Assembly (NCBI GenBank): GCA_017301995.1
Contig: JAFLEH010000019.1
Span: 1 to 64,000, forward strand
DNA length: 64,000 nucleotides
DNA from: Verrucomicrobiota bacterium
Lineage (GTDB): Bacteria > Verrucomicrobiota > Verrucomicrobiia > Verrucomicrobiales > Akkermansiaceae
Reading direction: 5' to 3'
The translations under genes and the position numbers were made by a program. The notes beneath the pieces are model-generated. The model was not told the DNA's origin and did no database searches. It worked only from the letters and a program-made list of their open reading frames with translations. Below, in pieces: positions 44,690 to 52,983 of this stretch (position 1 is its first letter; every line of letters begins with the position of its first letter).

Positions 44690-46902
44690 TCTTGGATCTG
44701 GAATACCTTCTGGGATCCGGGTGTCAACTGGAATTCAACTTTCTTGCCTGCATGCAGAACACGGCACTTGGTTCCGACCGTGCTCCGGATCACGGAGGAT
44801 ACAAGCTTTCCCCGTTTCCATTCCATATCCACCGAAAACCCACCCCTGGCACGCAATCCGACGACCTTCCCATCCGGCCAAGCCGAAGGCAAGGCGGGGA
44901 GCAAATGCAACAACGGAACCCCCTCCTCACTCAGGTGACTTTGCAGAAGCATCTCGGCCACACCGGACGTGTAGCCCCAGTTTCCATCCATCTGGAAGGG
45001 CGGATGACTGTCGAAGAGATTGTCGAGTATGCTCACCTTGAAGAGCTCTCCTATCAGTTTGTGGGACCGATTTCCATCGTAGAGGCGGGCCCAAAGGTTG
45101 ATCTTCCACGCCTTGCTCCATCCGGTGGAAACATCTCCCCTTGCGTTGAGACTTACCCTTGCCGCGGCGGCCCACTCCGGAGTGGTTAGTGGACTGATCT
45201 GACGACCCGGATGAAGCGCGAACAAATGCGAGTTGTGCCGGTGACGGTCCTTCGGATCGTCCACATCCTCCATCCACTCCTGAATCTGTCCCCACTTGCC
45301 GACCCGCGGCCCTAGCAGACGGTCACGCATCGAAGCAACCTTCGCCCGATACCCGGGATCCACCCCCAGCGCCGCCGAGGCATCAATATAGTTGCTGAAC
45401 AGGTCCCAAACGATCTGCTGGTCATAGGAAACACCTGGATGAGGCGTGCGATCGCCTTCCTGCAACACGATCTTGTCACCTTTCTTCACCGGGCCGTGTT
45501 CGGGAGACCAACCGTCGGGAGTAATCAGCTTCCCATCCGGCCCCGCTACCAGCCGATCCTCCCAGAACTCCACAATCTCCTTGATCGCCGGATAGGCCAC
45601 CGTTCGGAGAAATTCCTTGTTGCGGGTGAATTCGTAACGCAGCCACATGTGCTGGACAAGCCACGCGCTGTTAGGACGGTGAACACCCCAATGCGAAGTT
45701 CCACCCATCGGGTTGGTCGTGCTGTAATTGGACCATCCGCGCCCCTTGGGAGTTCTCACCCGCTCGTCCTTGGTCCGCTTGTAAACCACCGCCATGTTCT
45801 GAATCCAACGGAACATCGGCTCGTGGCACTCGGATAAGCCGGTTAGCTCGGCGGGCCAATAGTTCATCTGCAGGTTGATATTGCAAGTGTAACCGGAGTA
45901 CCACGCCGGTTTCAGATCAGCGTTCCAAATTCCCTGCAAATTCGCGGGCAACCCTCCGGGACGCGAACTGCTGATGAGCAGGTAGCGGCCATACTGGAAG
46001 AGCAGCGCCTCCAAATCGGGATCCGCGTCTCCCTTGCGACGAGCCGCAAGGCGTTCGTTCGTCGGCTTTGCGGAGGGTCCGTCTCCGAGACGGAGCGTCA
46101 CACGGTCAAACAGGTTCCGGTAATCAGCGGTGTGGGCGGCATGCAATTGTTCGAATGATTTCTTTGCCGCAGCCTCCAACCGCGAGGTGACCCGCCTGTG
46201 AGGCGCATCACCACGCCAGTTTTTGGATGGATCGTTGGCGAACGACGTGCCGGCTGCCAGGATCAAGGTGACCTTGTCGGATCGTTCGATCCTCAGCGTG
46301 GCGTTGTCGGAAACGATCTTCCCGCCTTCCTGCAAGATCCAAGCCTGCGCCTCATACTCCAACCCGTTGGACAACCTCCCGACCGACATGAGCCGGTTGC
46401 CATCGGCGATAATCTTCGCCTGATGGGCATCGGTCAGGCGGATCACCCCCGAATACGAACCGGGCTTGTCTGCCGTAAACCGCATCACAAGAACCTGATC
46501 CGGATAACTGGCAAACGCCTCGCGACGATAAGTCACCCCATTTGCCTTGTAAACCACCCGATGGGTCGCGTCTGATAGATCGAGTTCACGGCGGTAGTCG
46601 GTCGGCTCGGAATGCGACCACCCGGCGAACAGGTCGCCGAACGGCTGATAGCTTCCCATCTCGATCTCGTCGCCAAGCCAAAGTGTCTGCTCGTTGAACT
46701 GAACACGCTCGACGTTCGGCCCACCGAAGACCATCCCTCCAAGGCTGCCATTTCCCAACGGCAATGCGTCAAGCCATTTCCCGGCCGGGGAGCTATACCA
46801 CAATTTGTCTTCTCCGACGGATGATGAACCGGATGCCGAAACCTCGGCACCTCCGGCAAGAGTGGTGAGGATCAAGGCGAGCGCGTATTGTTTCAGGTGC
46901 AT
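44686..46902 (-). CDS. GH95 alpha-L-fucosidase/galactosidase, secreted
   Basis: A 738-residue secreted inverting enzyme. The start at 46902 gives MHLKQYALALILTTLAGG as signal peptide. N-terminal beta domain: WLDALPLGNGSLGGMVFGG and VQFNEQTLWLGD. The (alpha/alpha) barrel carries YTCNINLQMNYWPAELTGLS, with the paired Asn that activate water in this family, and DGNWGYTSGVAEMLLQSHLS near the C-terminus. GH95 enzymes cut terminal alpha-1,2-fucose or, in some members, L-galactose. It starts 28 nt after the propeller-GH16 gene and is translationally coupled to the SGNH gene. Confidence 0.92.
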   Translation of the reverse strand: MHLKQYALALILTTLAGGAEVSASGSSSVGEDKLWYSSPAGKWLDALPLGNGSLGGMVFGGPNVERVQFNEQTLWLGDEIEMGSYQPFGDLFAGWSHSEPTDYRRELDLSDATHRVVYKANGVTYRREAFASYPDQVLVMRFTADKPGSYSGVIRLTDAHQAKIIADGNRLMSVGRLSNGLEYEAQAWILQEGGKIVSDNATLRIERSDKVTLILAAGTSFANDPSKNWRGDAPHRRVTSRLEAAAKKSFEQLHAAHTADYRNLFDRVTLRLGDGPSAKPTNERLAARRKGDADPDLEALLFQYGRYLLISSSRPGGLPANLQGIWNADLKPAWYSGYTCNINLQMNYWPAELTGLSECHEPMFRWIQNMAVVYKRTKDERVRTPKGRGWSNYSTTNPMGGTSHWGVHRPNSAWLVQHMWLRYEFTRNKEFLRTVAYPAIKEIVEFWEDRLVAGPDGKLITPDGWSPEHGPVKKGDKIVLQEGDRTPHPGVSYDQQIVWDLFSNYIDASAALGVDPGYRAKVASMRDRLLGPRVGKWGQIQEWMEDVDDPKDRHRHNSHLFALHPGRQISPLTTPEWAAAARVSLNARGDVSTGWSKAWKINLWARLYDGNRSHKLIGELFKVSILDNLFDSHPPFQMDGNWGYTSGVAEMLLQSHLSEEGVPLLHLLPALPSAWPDGKVVGLRARGGFSVDMEWKRGKLVSSVIRSTVGTKCRVLHAGKKVEFQLTPGSQKVFQIQE

Positions 46903-46930
46903 GGTTGGATGAGGCTTGGGGTAGGCTAAA

Positions 46931-48769
46931 TCACCGTTTCTCATAGATCCGGACATAATCGACCTCCATGAAAGTTCCGTCGATCGCGTCGGTTACCGGT
47001 CCGGCCCATTTGATGATGGCGAGGCTCAGCCACACCGGCGCGGGCCAGTGGCAGATGGTGTTCTTCTCCCGCCGCAACTCCTTGCCGTCGAGATAGAAGA
47101 CCAAGTTGTCCTTGGTCCATTCGAGACCATAGGTGTGAAACTCATGGGCGAAGTCACGGTCGGAGAACCTGAAGCTCTTCGACGCCGAGGGATGGGTGCG
47201 TTTGCCCTTCACAACGCTGACATCGGAGTGATTGTGGATGTTCGTGTTGACCTTGTTCGGCCAATGTCCCTCGTTGATATCAATTTCGAATGACTTCCGG
47301 CCTGGGGCGGGTTTCTCGTTCGTCATGATCCAGAACGAGTTGTTCGTTCCGGCGGCAGCGGCGTAGCGGTATCGGCATTCGTAATAGCCATAGAGAAACC
47401 GTTGCTTGGTCCATATATTCCCGGAGGTCCAATCCTGCCCTCCCTTGTTCTCCTTCCGGTTGATGAGACGCAGCATTCCGCCATCCACCACCGCGTTCTC
47501 GCGCCAGCGACTGCTGAGAATGTGGCCGCTGGGGCCATTTTGGGAGATCCATTTCTCGTCGAGCTTGTCATTCGGATAGTCAAACTCATCCTGCCAGACG
47601 AGATGCCAGCGATCATCCCCTCCGGGAAGCAGGGACCCGGTTTGGGAATTCTCCCGCTTTGTCTTGGCCGGAGGATTCAAAGGAATCTGGACATTGAAGC
47701 TACCATCGCGCTCCGCGCCATCCGCGGCGGCGCAATACAGCGCGATGGGTCGATTGTTATCAAACAGAACCTGTGGCCGCTCAAGCGCCGATAGTTTCTG
47801 CTTCCTACCATCGGCCCAGACCACTTCGGGTGTCGTCACCAACGGATGCTTTGAGAGACGCCAGGCGAATCCGTCGGGCGATTCCCAAAGAGCCAGCGAG
47901 TACCCCTTCTTCGTGAAGTTGCCGTCGTTGTCCTTGACCACCGCCCAGTAGCGGTCTCCGCCGTACCAGATAAACGGATCCTCGGCCGCGAACATCACAT
48001 CTTTGGCACCGAACACTTCGCCGTCCCGCTTCTTGAATGGGCCTGCGGGATGGTCACTTGTCGCCACCAGATGCACGACCGGTCCGCCGAACGGCAATGG
48101 CCGTTTCTGGCCAACGGCTTTGTAAATCATCAGAATCCCTCCATCGGGCCGGACGCACACGCTCGGGTTGGTCACCACCAGCGAATCGGGCGCATCCTTG
48201 TCACCACTCACATCCAACAGCGGGCGGTCGGAGCGCTGCCAGGGTCCATTCGGGGAGTCAGCCACGGCAACACCGATCCGCTGGTGGTTGCGATGCGTCC
48301 AATTGAGCGGTTGCCTAACCACGCCATCCCCGAAGTTACCCATGTAATAGAGATAATACTTTGATCCGATCCTCAATACCGTTGGATTATGGGTGCACGA
48401 ACCATCCCAGTATTCCGCGCCCCGCGCGGGCAAAGCGACATCATGATGGCGCCACGGGCCAAACGGCGAATCGGCAACCGCATGGGCCACTTCGGAATGG
48501 GTGACCCATGCCTTGTGTCCCAACTTGCGGGGCCACCGTGAATAGAACATGTGGTATTTCCCGTCATCTCCCTTGACCGCCGAACCGCACCATATGTTGA
48601 AATCCGGATCACTGAACTTCGCCGTTTGCGGAACCGGTTGGAGCATCGCGTTGAGATCGCAATCAGCGCCTGTTGCAGGCTGCGCGGGCGCGGCATAACC
48701 AGCCGCCACACCTATCATCATGGCGGCAAACGCCGCGATTCTTGGGAGTTTGAAAGACATGTTATTCAT
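46931..48769 (-). CDS. Fusion of five-bladed propeller glycosidase and GH16 domain
   Basis: A 612-residue secreted protein (signal peptide within MSFKLPRIAAFAAMMIGVAA; the ATG could be 48769 or 48760). Residues about 30-365 form a propeller related to the 1988-3085 protein (KGDDGKYHMFYSRWPRKLGH, FAAEDPFIWYGGDRYWAVVK). Residues about 385-612 are a GH16 endo-hydrolase domain: WHLVWQDEFDYPNDKLDEKW, then SFEIDINEGH with Glu495, Asp497 and Glu500 as the ExDxxE catalytic set, and the closing MEVDYVRIYEKR. One polypeptide would combine an exo-type propeller with an endo-acting GH16. It overlaps the upstream GH16 gene by a few bases (or abuts it), so the two are probably coupled. Confidence 0.8.
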   Translation of the reverse strand: MNNMSFKLPRIAAFAAMMIGVAAGYAAPAQPATGADCDLNAMLQPVPQTAKFSDPDFNIWCGSAVKGDDGKYHMFYSRWPRKLGHKAWVTHSEVAHAVADSPFGPWRHHDVALPARGAEYWDGSCTHNPTVLRIGSKYYLYYMGNFGDGVVRQPLNWTHRNHQRIGVAVADSPNGPWQRSDRPLLDVSGDKDAPDSLVVTNPSVCVRPDGGILMIYKAVGQKRPLPFGGPVVHLVATSDHPAGPFKKRDGEVFGAKDVMFAAEDPFIWYGGDRYWAVVKDNDGNFTKKGYSLALWESPDGFAWRLSKHPLVTTPEVVWADGRKQKLSALERPQVLFDNNRPIALYCAAADGAERDGSFNVQIPLNPPAKTKRENSQTGSLLPGGDDRWHLVWQDEFDYPNDKLDEKWISQNGPSGHILSSRWRENAVVDGGMLRLINRKENKGGQDWTSGNIWTKQRFLYGYYECRYRYAAAAGTNNSFWIMTNEKPAPGRKSFEIDINEGHWPNKVNTNIHNHSDVSVVKGKRTHPSASKSFRFSDRDFAHEFHTYGLEWTKDNLVFYLDGKELRREKNTICHWPAPVWLSLAIIKWAGPVTDAIDGTFMEVDYVRIYEKR

Positions 48770-51095
48770 TGTTGGGTTTGTTGATGTGAAGACGGACAAA
48801 CCGATGCCCGACATGACCCTGCGGGATCCGATAGAGCACGGATTCGCCATGCGAGCCCGAGGCAGAGGCAGGATCGGCTACAATACCCTCCGTAGTCCAT
48901 GGACCGGCCGGATTGTCGGCCCACTCCACCGCTACCGTTGCTTCCCCGGTCTCAATCCGGCGTCGCGTGATTCGATAGAGCAGCCAAGGCGGTTCAAGGC
49001 GGATTTCGGGCCGGAAGACATCCGGCACCAGCGGATCCATCAGCAACGCCCACTCCAAAAGGTTGGCGGTTCCATCCCCATCCGGATCATCGGTTGGACC
49101 GGAATCCACTGCTCCTCCGGATGGCCAATTCGTAGCAAGCCAGTCATTGTAGTAAGATGGATTTGCCACCGCGGTAACGGCGATATCCTTTGAGGTGCAG
49201 CCATATGTGTTGGTGGCTCTCAGACGCAGGACATAGATTCCGGGCTTCGGGAATGTTATCGTCGGGGAGGGCGATTCGGGATCTGATATCGTCGGATCCG
49301 CCGGTCCGCTGATGCATGAAGCGACGAAGGTCCCGGCCCCCGCGAGAGTGGCCGCAAGCGGCACCTCGACATGCGCCTCGGCCGTGAGGTCCTCGGCCGA
49401 CACCACCGGCATCCTGTTTCCGGTGAACTGAATCCGCAGTGCGGGGCGCAGGTGCTCCAGGGGTTCGTCGTCGCTGGCTATCCTCACATACGCGGTTGAT
49501 GTTGTTTCATTGGCAGAACGGACAAGCAGATCGAGTGGAGCATTGCCATCGCGCGCGTTCCGAACCGCCGTTAGCAGCGCCGGAGTGTTCGGAAACCGGA
49601 TCGTCTGACCGGAGATGGCCGCCGAGAACCCGGGCACTTCGGATAGGGCCGTCGCGTCAAAGTCCCCACCCGGCACGGCCCAGAGATCGGATGGCGAGGT
49701 TCCTCCCGTTCGAGTGATCCAGGTCGCCCCGGTTCCGATCCCCAAATCCGCGCCACTCGATCCATCCGCTGTTCCGGCGCCTTCGACCGGAGTCGCGGAT
49801 AGATGATATACGCCCAGTGTTCCCACCGTTCCGGTTCCGCCAACGCTTGTCAGATCGAGACTTGCCTCATGAATGACCGCGTCGTCGGAAAGCCCCACTA
49901 ACGGAAACGAGAAGACCGATCGGAATGGCGCGGTATTCCGGCCGACAAGCAGTTGGTCGCGCGCGCCAGCGTTCCAAGATGGATTGTCCCCGCGCAGAAG
50001 CGTTGCCGTGTGGGAATAGTCGTCCACTCCTTCGCGCAATGTCATGATGGCGGGTTCGCCGATGCCGACGCAGACCCGGTCACTTGAGCTCCCACCCTCG
50101 TTGGCAGCCGTGCACTGAACCACATAACATCCCGGAGAACCAAACGAAACCGTGGTGACTGTCGATGATGGATCGGAGAACGTCACCGGGCCGGCACCAC
50201 CGGAAACCGACCATTCAACCATAGAGGTCCCGATCGCTGTTGCGACAACGGCGGACAGATGGAGTGATTGGCCGGATCCTTCCATTGTCACGGCCGGTGC
50301 GGTGGGACTGGTGATCCTGACCACCGGGACGGCGAACGGCTCGTAGTACCGCACCCAATCGTATTGGGCTTCGGCCGGCAATAGGGTTTCATCGACGCTC
50401 GGCGTGTTTCCCAATGGTGCCGCCACCGACGTCAGCCAGATGTTGAGATCATCGTGAGCGAACTGCGTGGCATTGACCGTCTGAACCACGTTCCCGTCAA
50501 ACAAATAGCGGATTACGGTTGGGGTAAACTCGCATCCGAACACATGGAAGTCCTCGCTCAGCGAAGGCGTGGTCAGAAACCTGTTGCCGTAGGTCACATG
50601 GGGCGTAGGCACATGCCGGTGGGTGTTCACCCCATAGGTTGTTGGTGAGATCGAATCATTTTCGATCACATCCAACTCGATCGCCTCGGTTGCCGTGGCT
50701 GGCCGGTTGTTCCGCATCATCCAGAACGACGTATGCCAGCCGCGACCGGGCGGAACCTTCATCCGCGCCTCGTAGTATCCATAGCGAAACAACGGCTGGC
50801 TGATTACGCCTCCCGCCGTGTAGTCGGTTGAGTCCACCGGTTCCTTACGGAGGTGCAAGTGCAACAATCCACCACCCACACTGACGTTCTCGGGTTGTTG
50901 GGTGCTCCAATAGCGCACACCGGTCCGATATTGCCACTTTGCGGTGTCGAGGGCCGCGCCATCGAAATCGTCCGACCACGCGAGCCGATAGCCTGGAGGC
51001 GCGGCCGCGTGGGCGCCCATGAGACAGGCCCCCGAAAAAACGAGAACACAGCCCGGTTTCAGGATTGCGCATCGAATGAGCATCAGATTCGCCAT
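48762..51095 (-). CDS. Multi-domain GH16 endo-glycanase with DNRLRE domain
   Basis: A 777-residue secreted protein; its ATG overlaps the upstream fucosidase stop (TAATG at 51093-51097). The GH16 domain is about residues 35-258: RLAWSDDFDGAALDTAKWQY, then EAIELDVIEND with Glu140, Asp142 and Glu145 as catalytic residues. A PKD/Ig-like domain (about 260-350) and a DNRLRE (CBM96-type) domain (about 355-560, with RSVFSFPLVGLSDDAVIHEA) follow, then another short beta domain. The end carries DDPDGDGTANLLEWALLMDP and a terminal beta module ending HRFVRLHINKP. GH16 enzymes cut beta-1,3 or beta-1,4 bonds in galactans or glucans; the exact target is unknown. Confidence 0.85.
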   Translation of the reverse strand: MANLMLIRCAILKPGCVLVFSGACLMGAHAAAPPGYRLAWSDDFDGAALDTAKWQYRTGVRYWSTQQPENVSVGGGLLHLHLRKEPVDSTDYTAGGVISQPLFRYGYYEARMKVPPGRGWHTSFWMMRNNRPATATEAIELDVIENDSISPTTYGVNTHRHVPTPHVTYGNRFLTTPSLSEDFHVFGCEFTPTVIRYLFDGNVVQTVNATQFAHDDLNIWLTSVAAPLGNTPSVDETLLPAEAQYDWVRYYEPFAVPVVRITSPTAPAVTMEGSGQSLHLSAVVATAIGTSMVEWSVSGGAGPVTFSDPSSTVTTVSFGSPGCYVVQCTAANEGGSSSDRVCVGIGEPAIMTLREGVDDYSHTATLLRGDNPSWNAGARDQLLVGRNTAPFRSVFSFPLVGLSDDAVIHEASLDLTSVGGTGTVGTLGVYHLSATPVEGAGTADGSSGADLGIGTGATWITRTGGTSPSDLWAVPGGDFDATALSEVPGFSAAISGQTIRFPNTPALLTAVRNARDGNAPLDLLVRSANETTSTAYVRIASDDEPLEHLRPALRIQFTGNRMPVVSAEDLTAEAHVEVPLAATLAGAGTFVASCISGPADPTISDPESPSPTITFPKPGIYVLRLRATNTYGCTSKDIAVTAVANPSYYNDWLATNWPSGGAVDSGPTDDPDGDGTANLLEWALLMDPLVPDVFRPEIRLEPPWLLYRITRRRIETGEATVAVEWADNPAGPWTTEGIVADPASASGSHGESVLYRIPQGHVGHRFVRLHINKPNNE

Positions 51096-52924
51096 TACTC
51101 TACCAACCCTTTGAGATTCACACCATCACCACGCGTCCCGCGAGAGGGCGCGGATGAAACCCCGGTTGGCGCCGGCTCCGATTTCAGCTTCACTTTCAGA
51201 CACCAGGCAACCTCGCAGGGGCGCTTGTCGGGCAACGTGACGCGAAGTCCATCCGCATCCTGTTTCCAATCGATCCTATCGGGACAACCTAACACGGAAA
51301 CATCCGCTACCGCCCCTTCACCGGTCCCCAGCGACCGAACCAGAACCCCGCGATCATCCGGCCACGCCATCAGCCACGCGTAAACCACTCCATCCTTGGC
51401 GGTGAACCGGATGTCACCGGGTGTGTAGGGTGTTTGGGCCTGTTGCGGCCCCAACTTGCCATCCGGCATCACGATTTCGCCTTCGCCCCACTTCTTCCAC
51501 GCCCGGCTGCCGTATATCCCTTCGGCGTTCACCTTGGTCCACGCACCCACATTCCTGAGCATGTCCACACACTTCGGCTCCAGCGCCCCTTCGGGATCAA
51601 CCGGCACGGCGCATGCGTAATTTCCTCCCCGGGAGATATATTCCAACAGGCTGCGGATGATGGTGGATGCCTCGTAGGTGTATCCGGGAGCGTAATACCA
51701 ATCGCCGATGGGGTTCTCACCGATCCAAGCCTGCCCCTCCATGATATGCTTGGGAACATTCACCTCGTAAGTCATGCCCACCGCCGGATTTCCCTGCTGG
51801 AATTTGATCAAGGCCAAGGTGTCCACCTTGCCATGACGTGCGAGCGACCGGTTGTAAAAGTGAGCCACCACACGTCTTGCGGCGTCGCATTTGAAACCGG
51901 AGCCGCTATGGTCCCCGCTGAACGGTTCGGCGGAGTTGCCGTCGGTGTAGAACATGTCCGGATCGTATTTCTCGATCGCGTCCATCATCCTCAGCGCCCA
52001 GCGTTCGGCATACCATTTCGCGTATTCACGGTGGTCCTGGAAAACGCCCTTCCGGCCGAAAGCGATCTCGGTGACCGGCTTTCCGGCGCCATCCGTGTAT
52101 TCGCCGAGGTTGATGTTGTAGAGCAGACGCGGATCGAGGCCGTTCCACCATTTGCCACGTCCGTCCGCGAGAGTTAGGTTGCCATCGTAGGGGATCCCGG
52201 CTTTGGGCCCCGTCGCATCCGCCCGATAGGCGTCCGCCCACCACCACCAACTGTATTCGTGGTGAAACGTGATGCAGAACCGCATGCCCAACTGGCGCGC
52301 TTCTTTCGCCCAACCGCCGATCATATCCTTTTTCGGCCCCACATTCACCGAGTTCCACGGCTGGTATTTGGAGTCCCACAAATCATAGTTGTCATGATGC
52401 ACGCCGACCACCATCATGAAACGCATGCCGGCGTCATGGAACGTTTTCGTTAGCAAGGAGGGATCCCATTTTGGCGCGGTCCAGGCATTGAGCACATCCT
52501 TGTAGCCGAACTCGGACGGGTGCCCGAAGTTCGCGAGGTGGTTCGCGTAAGCGCTTTCGCCCTGCCGGTAGAGGCGGCGCGCATACCAGTCTCCGCTTTT
52601 CCCCGATGCCTGCGGGCCCCAATGGACGAACACTCCGAATTTCGACTGGGAGAACCAATCCGGAACACCCGGGTAGTTGGCCTTGATCGAATCCCAAGTC
52701 GGTTTGAACGGACCCGTTGCGATGGGGAATTCCATCTTGGTTTCCCCAATACCCTTCGGGTCTTCCGGGTTCTTGCTGGCAAAGGGCGCAGGCGGGGGAA
52801 CGGCGGGAGCCCGGTCCAACGCCCAACCTGGAGAAGGGCCGAAACTTTCCCCGGCGACGGCGATCTGTGAGGCGCTAACCAGGATTTGAAGCAAAGGAAT
52901 GGCAGACGATGTCCTGAATCTCAT
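51095..52924 (-). CDS. GH29 alpha-L-fucosidase, secreted
   Basis: A 609-residue secreted GH29 protein (signal peptide MRFRTSSAIPLLQILVSASQ). Marks: FGVFVHWGPQASGKSGDWYA (96-115), VGVHHDNYDLW (173-183), FCITFHHEYSWWWWADAY (216-233) and DPDMFYTDGNSAEP with predicted nucleophile Asp328. The tryptophan run and long insertions around residues 225-300 set it apart from the other copies in this window, suggesting a different linkage. The stop overlaps the start of the GH16 gene. 59 nt separate it from the gene upstream. Confidence 0.88.
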   Translation of the reverse strand: MRFRTSSAIPLLQILVSASQIAVAGESFGPSPGWALDRAPAVPPPAPFASKNPEDPKGIGETKMEFPIATGPFKPTWDSIKANYPGVPDWFSQSKFGVFVHWGPQASGKSGDWYARRLYRQGESAYANHLANFGHPSEFGYKDVLNAWTAPKWDPSLLTKTFHDAGMRFMMVVGVHHDNYDLWDSKYQPWNSVNVGPKKDMIGGWAKEARQLGMRFCITFHHEYSWWWWADAYRADATGPKAGIPYDGNLTLADGRGKWWNGLDPRLLYNINLGEYTDGAGKPVTEIAFGRKGVFQDHREYAKWYAERWALRMMDAIEKYDPDMFYTDGNSAEPFSGDHSGSGFKCDAARRVVAHFYNRSLARHGKVDTLALIKFQQGNPAVGMTYEVNVPKHIMEGQAWIGENPIGDWYYAPGYTYEASTIIRSLLEYISRGGNYACAVPVDPEGALEPKCVDMLRNVGAWTKVNAEGIYGSRAWKKWGEGEIVMPDGKLGPQQAQTPYTPGDIRFTAKDGVVYAWLMAWPDDRGVLVRSLGTGEGAVADVSVLGCPDRIDWKQDADGLRVTLPDKRPCEVAWCLKVKLKSEPAPTGVSSAPSRGTRGDGVNLKGLVE

Positions 52925-52983
52925 TTGATGGGTTCCGTTGGGTTTTGCATGATCCTATTTTCTATCGAGCGGAGCCGCGGTAC

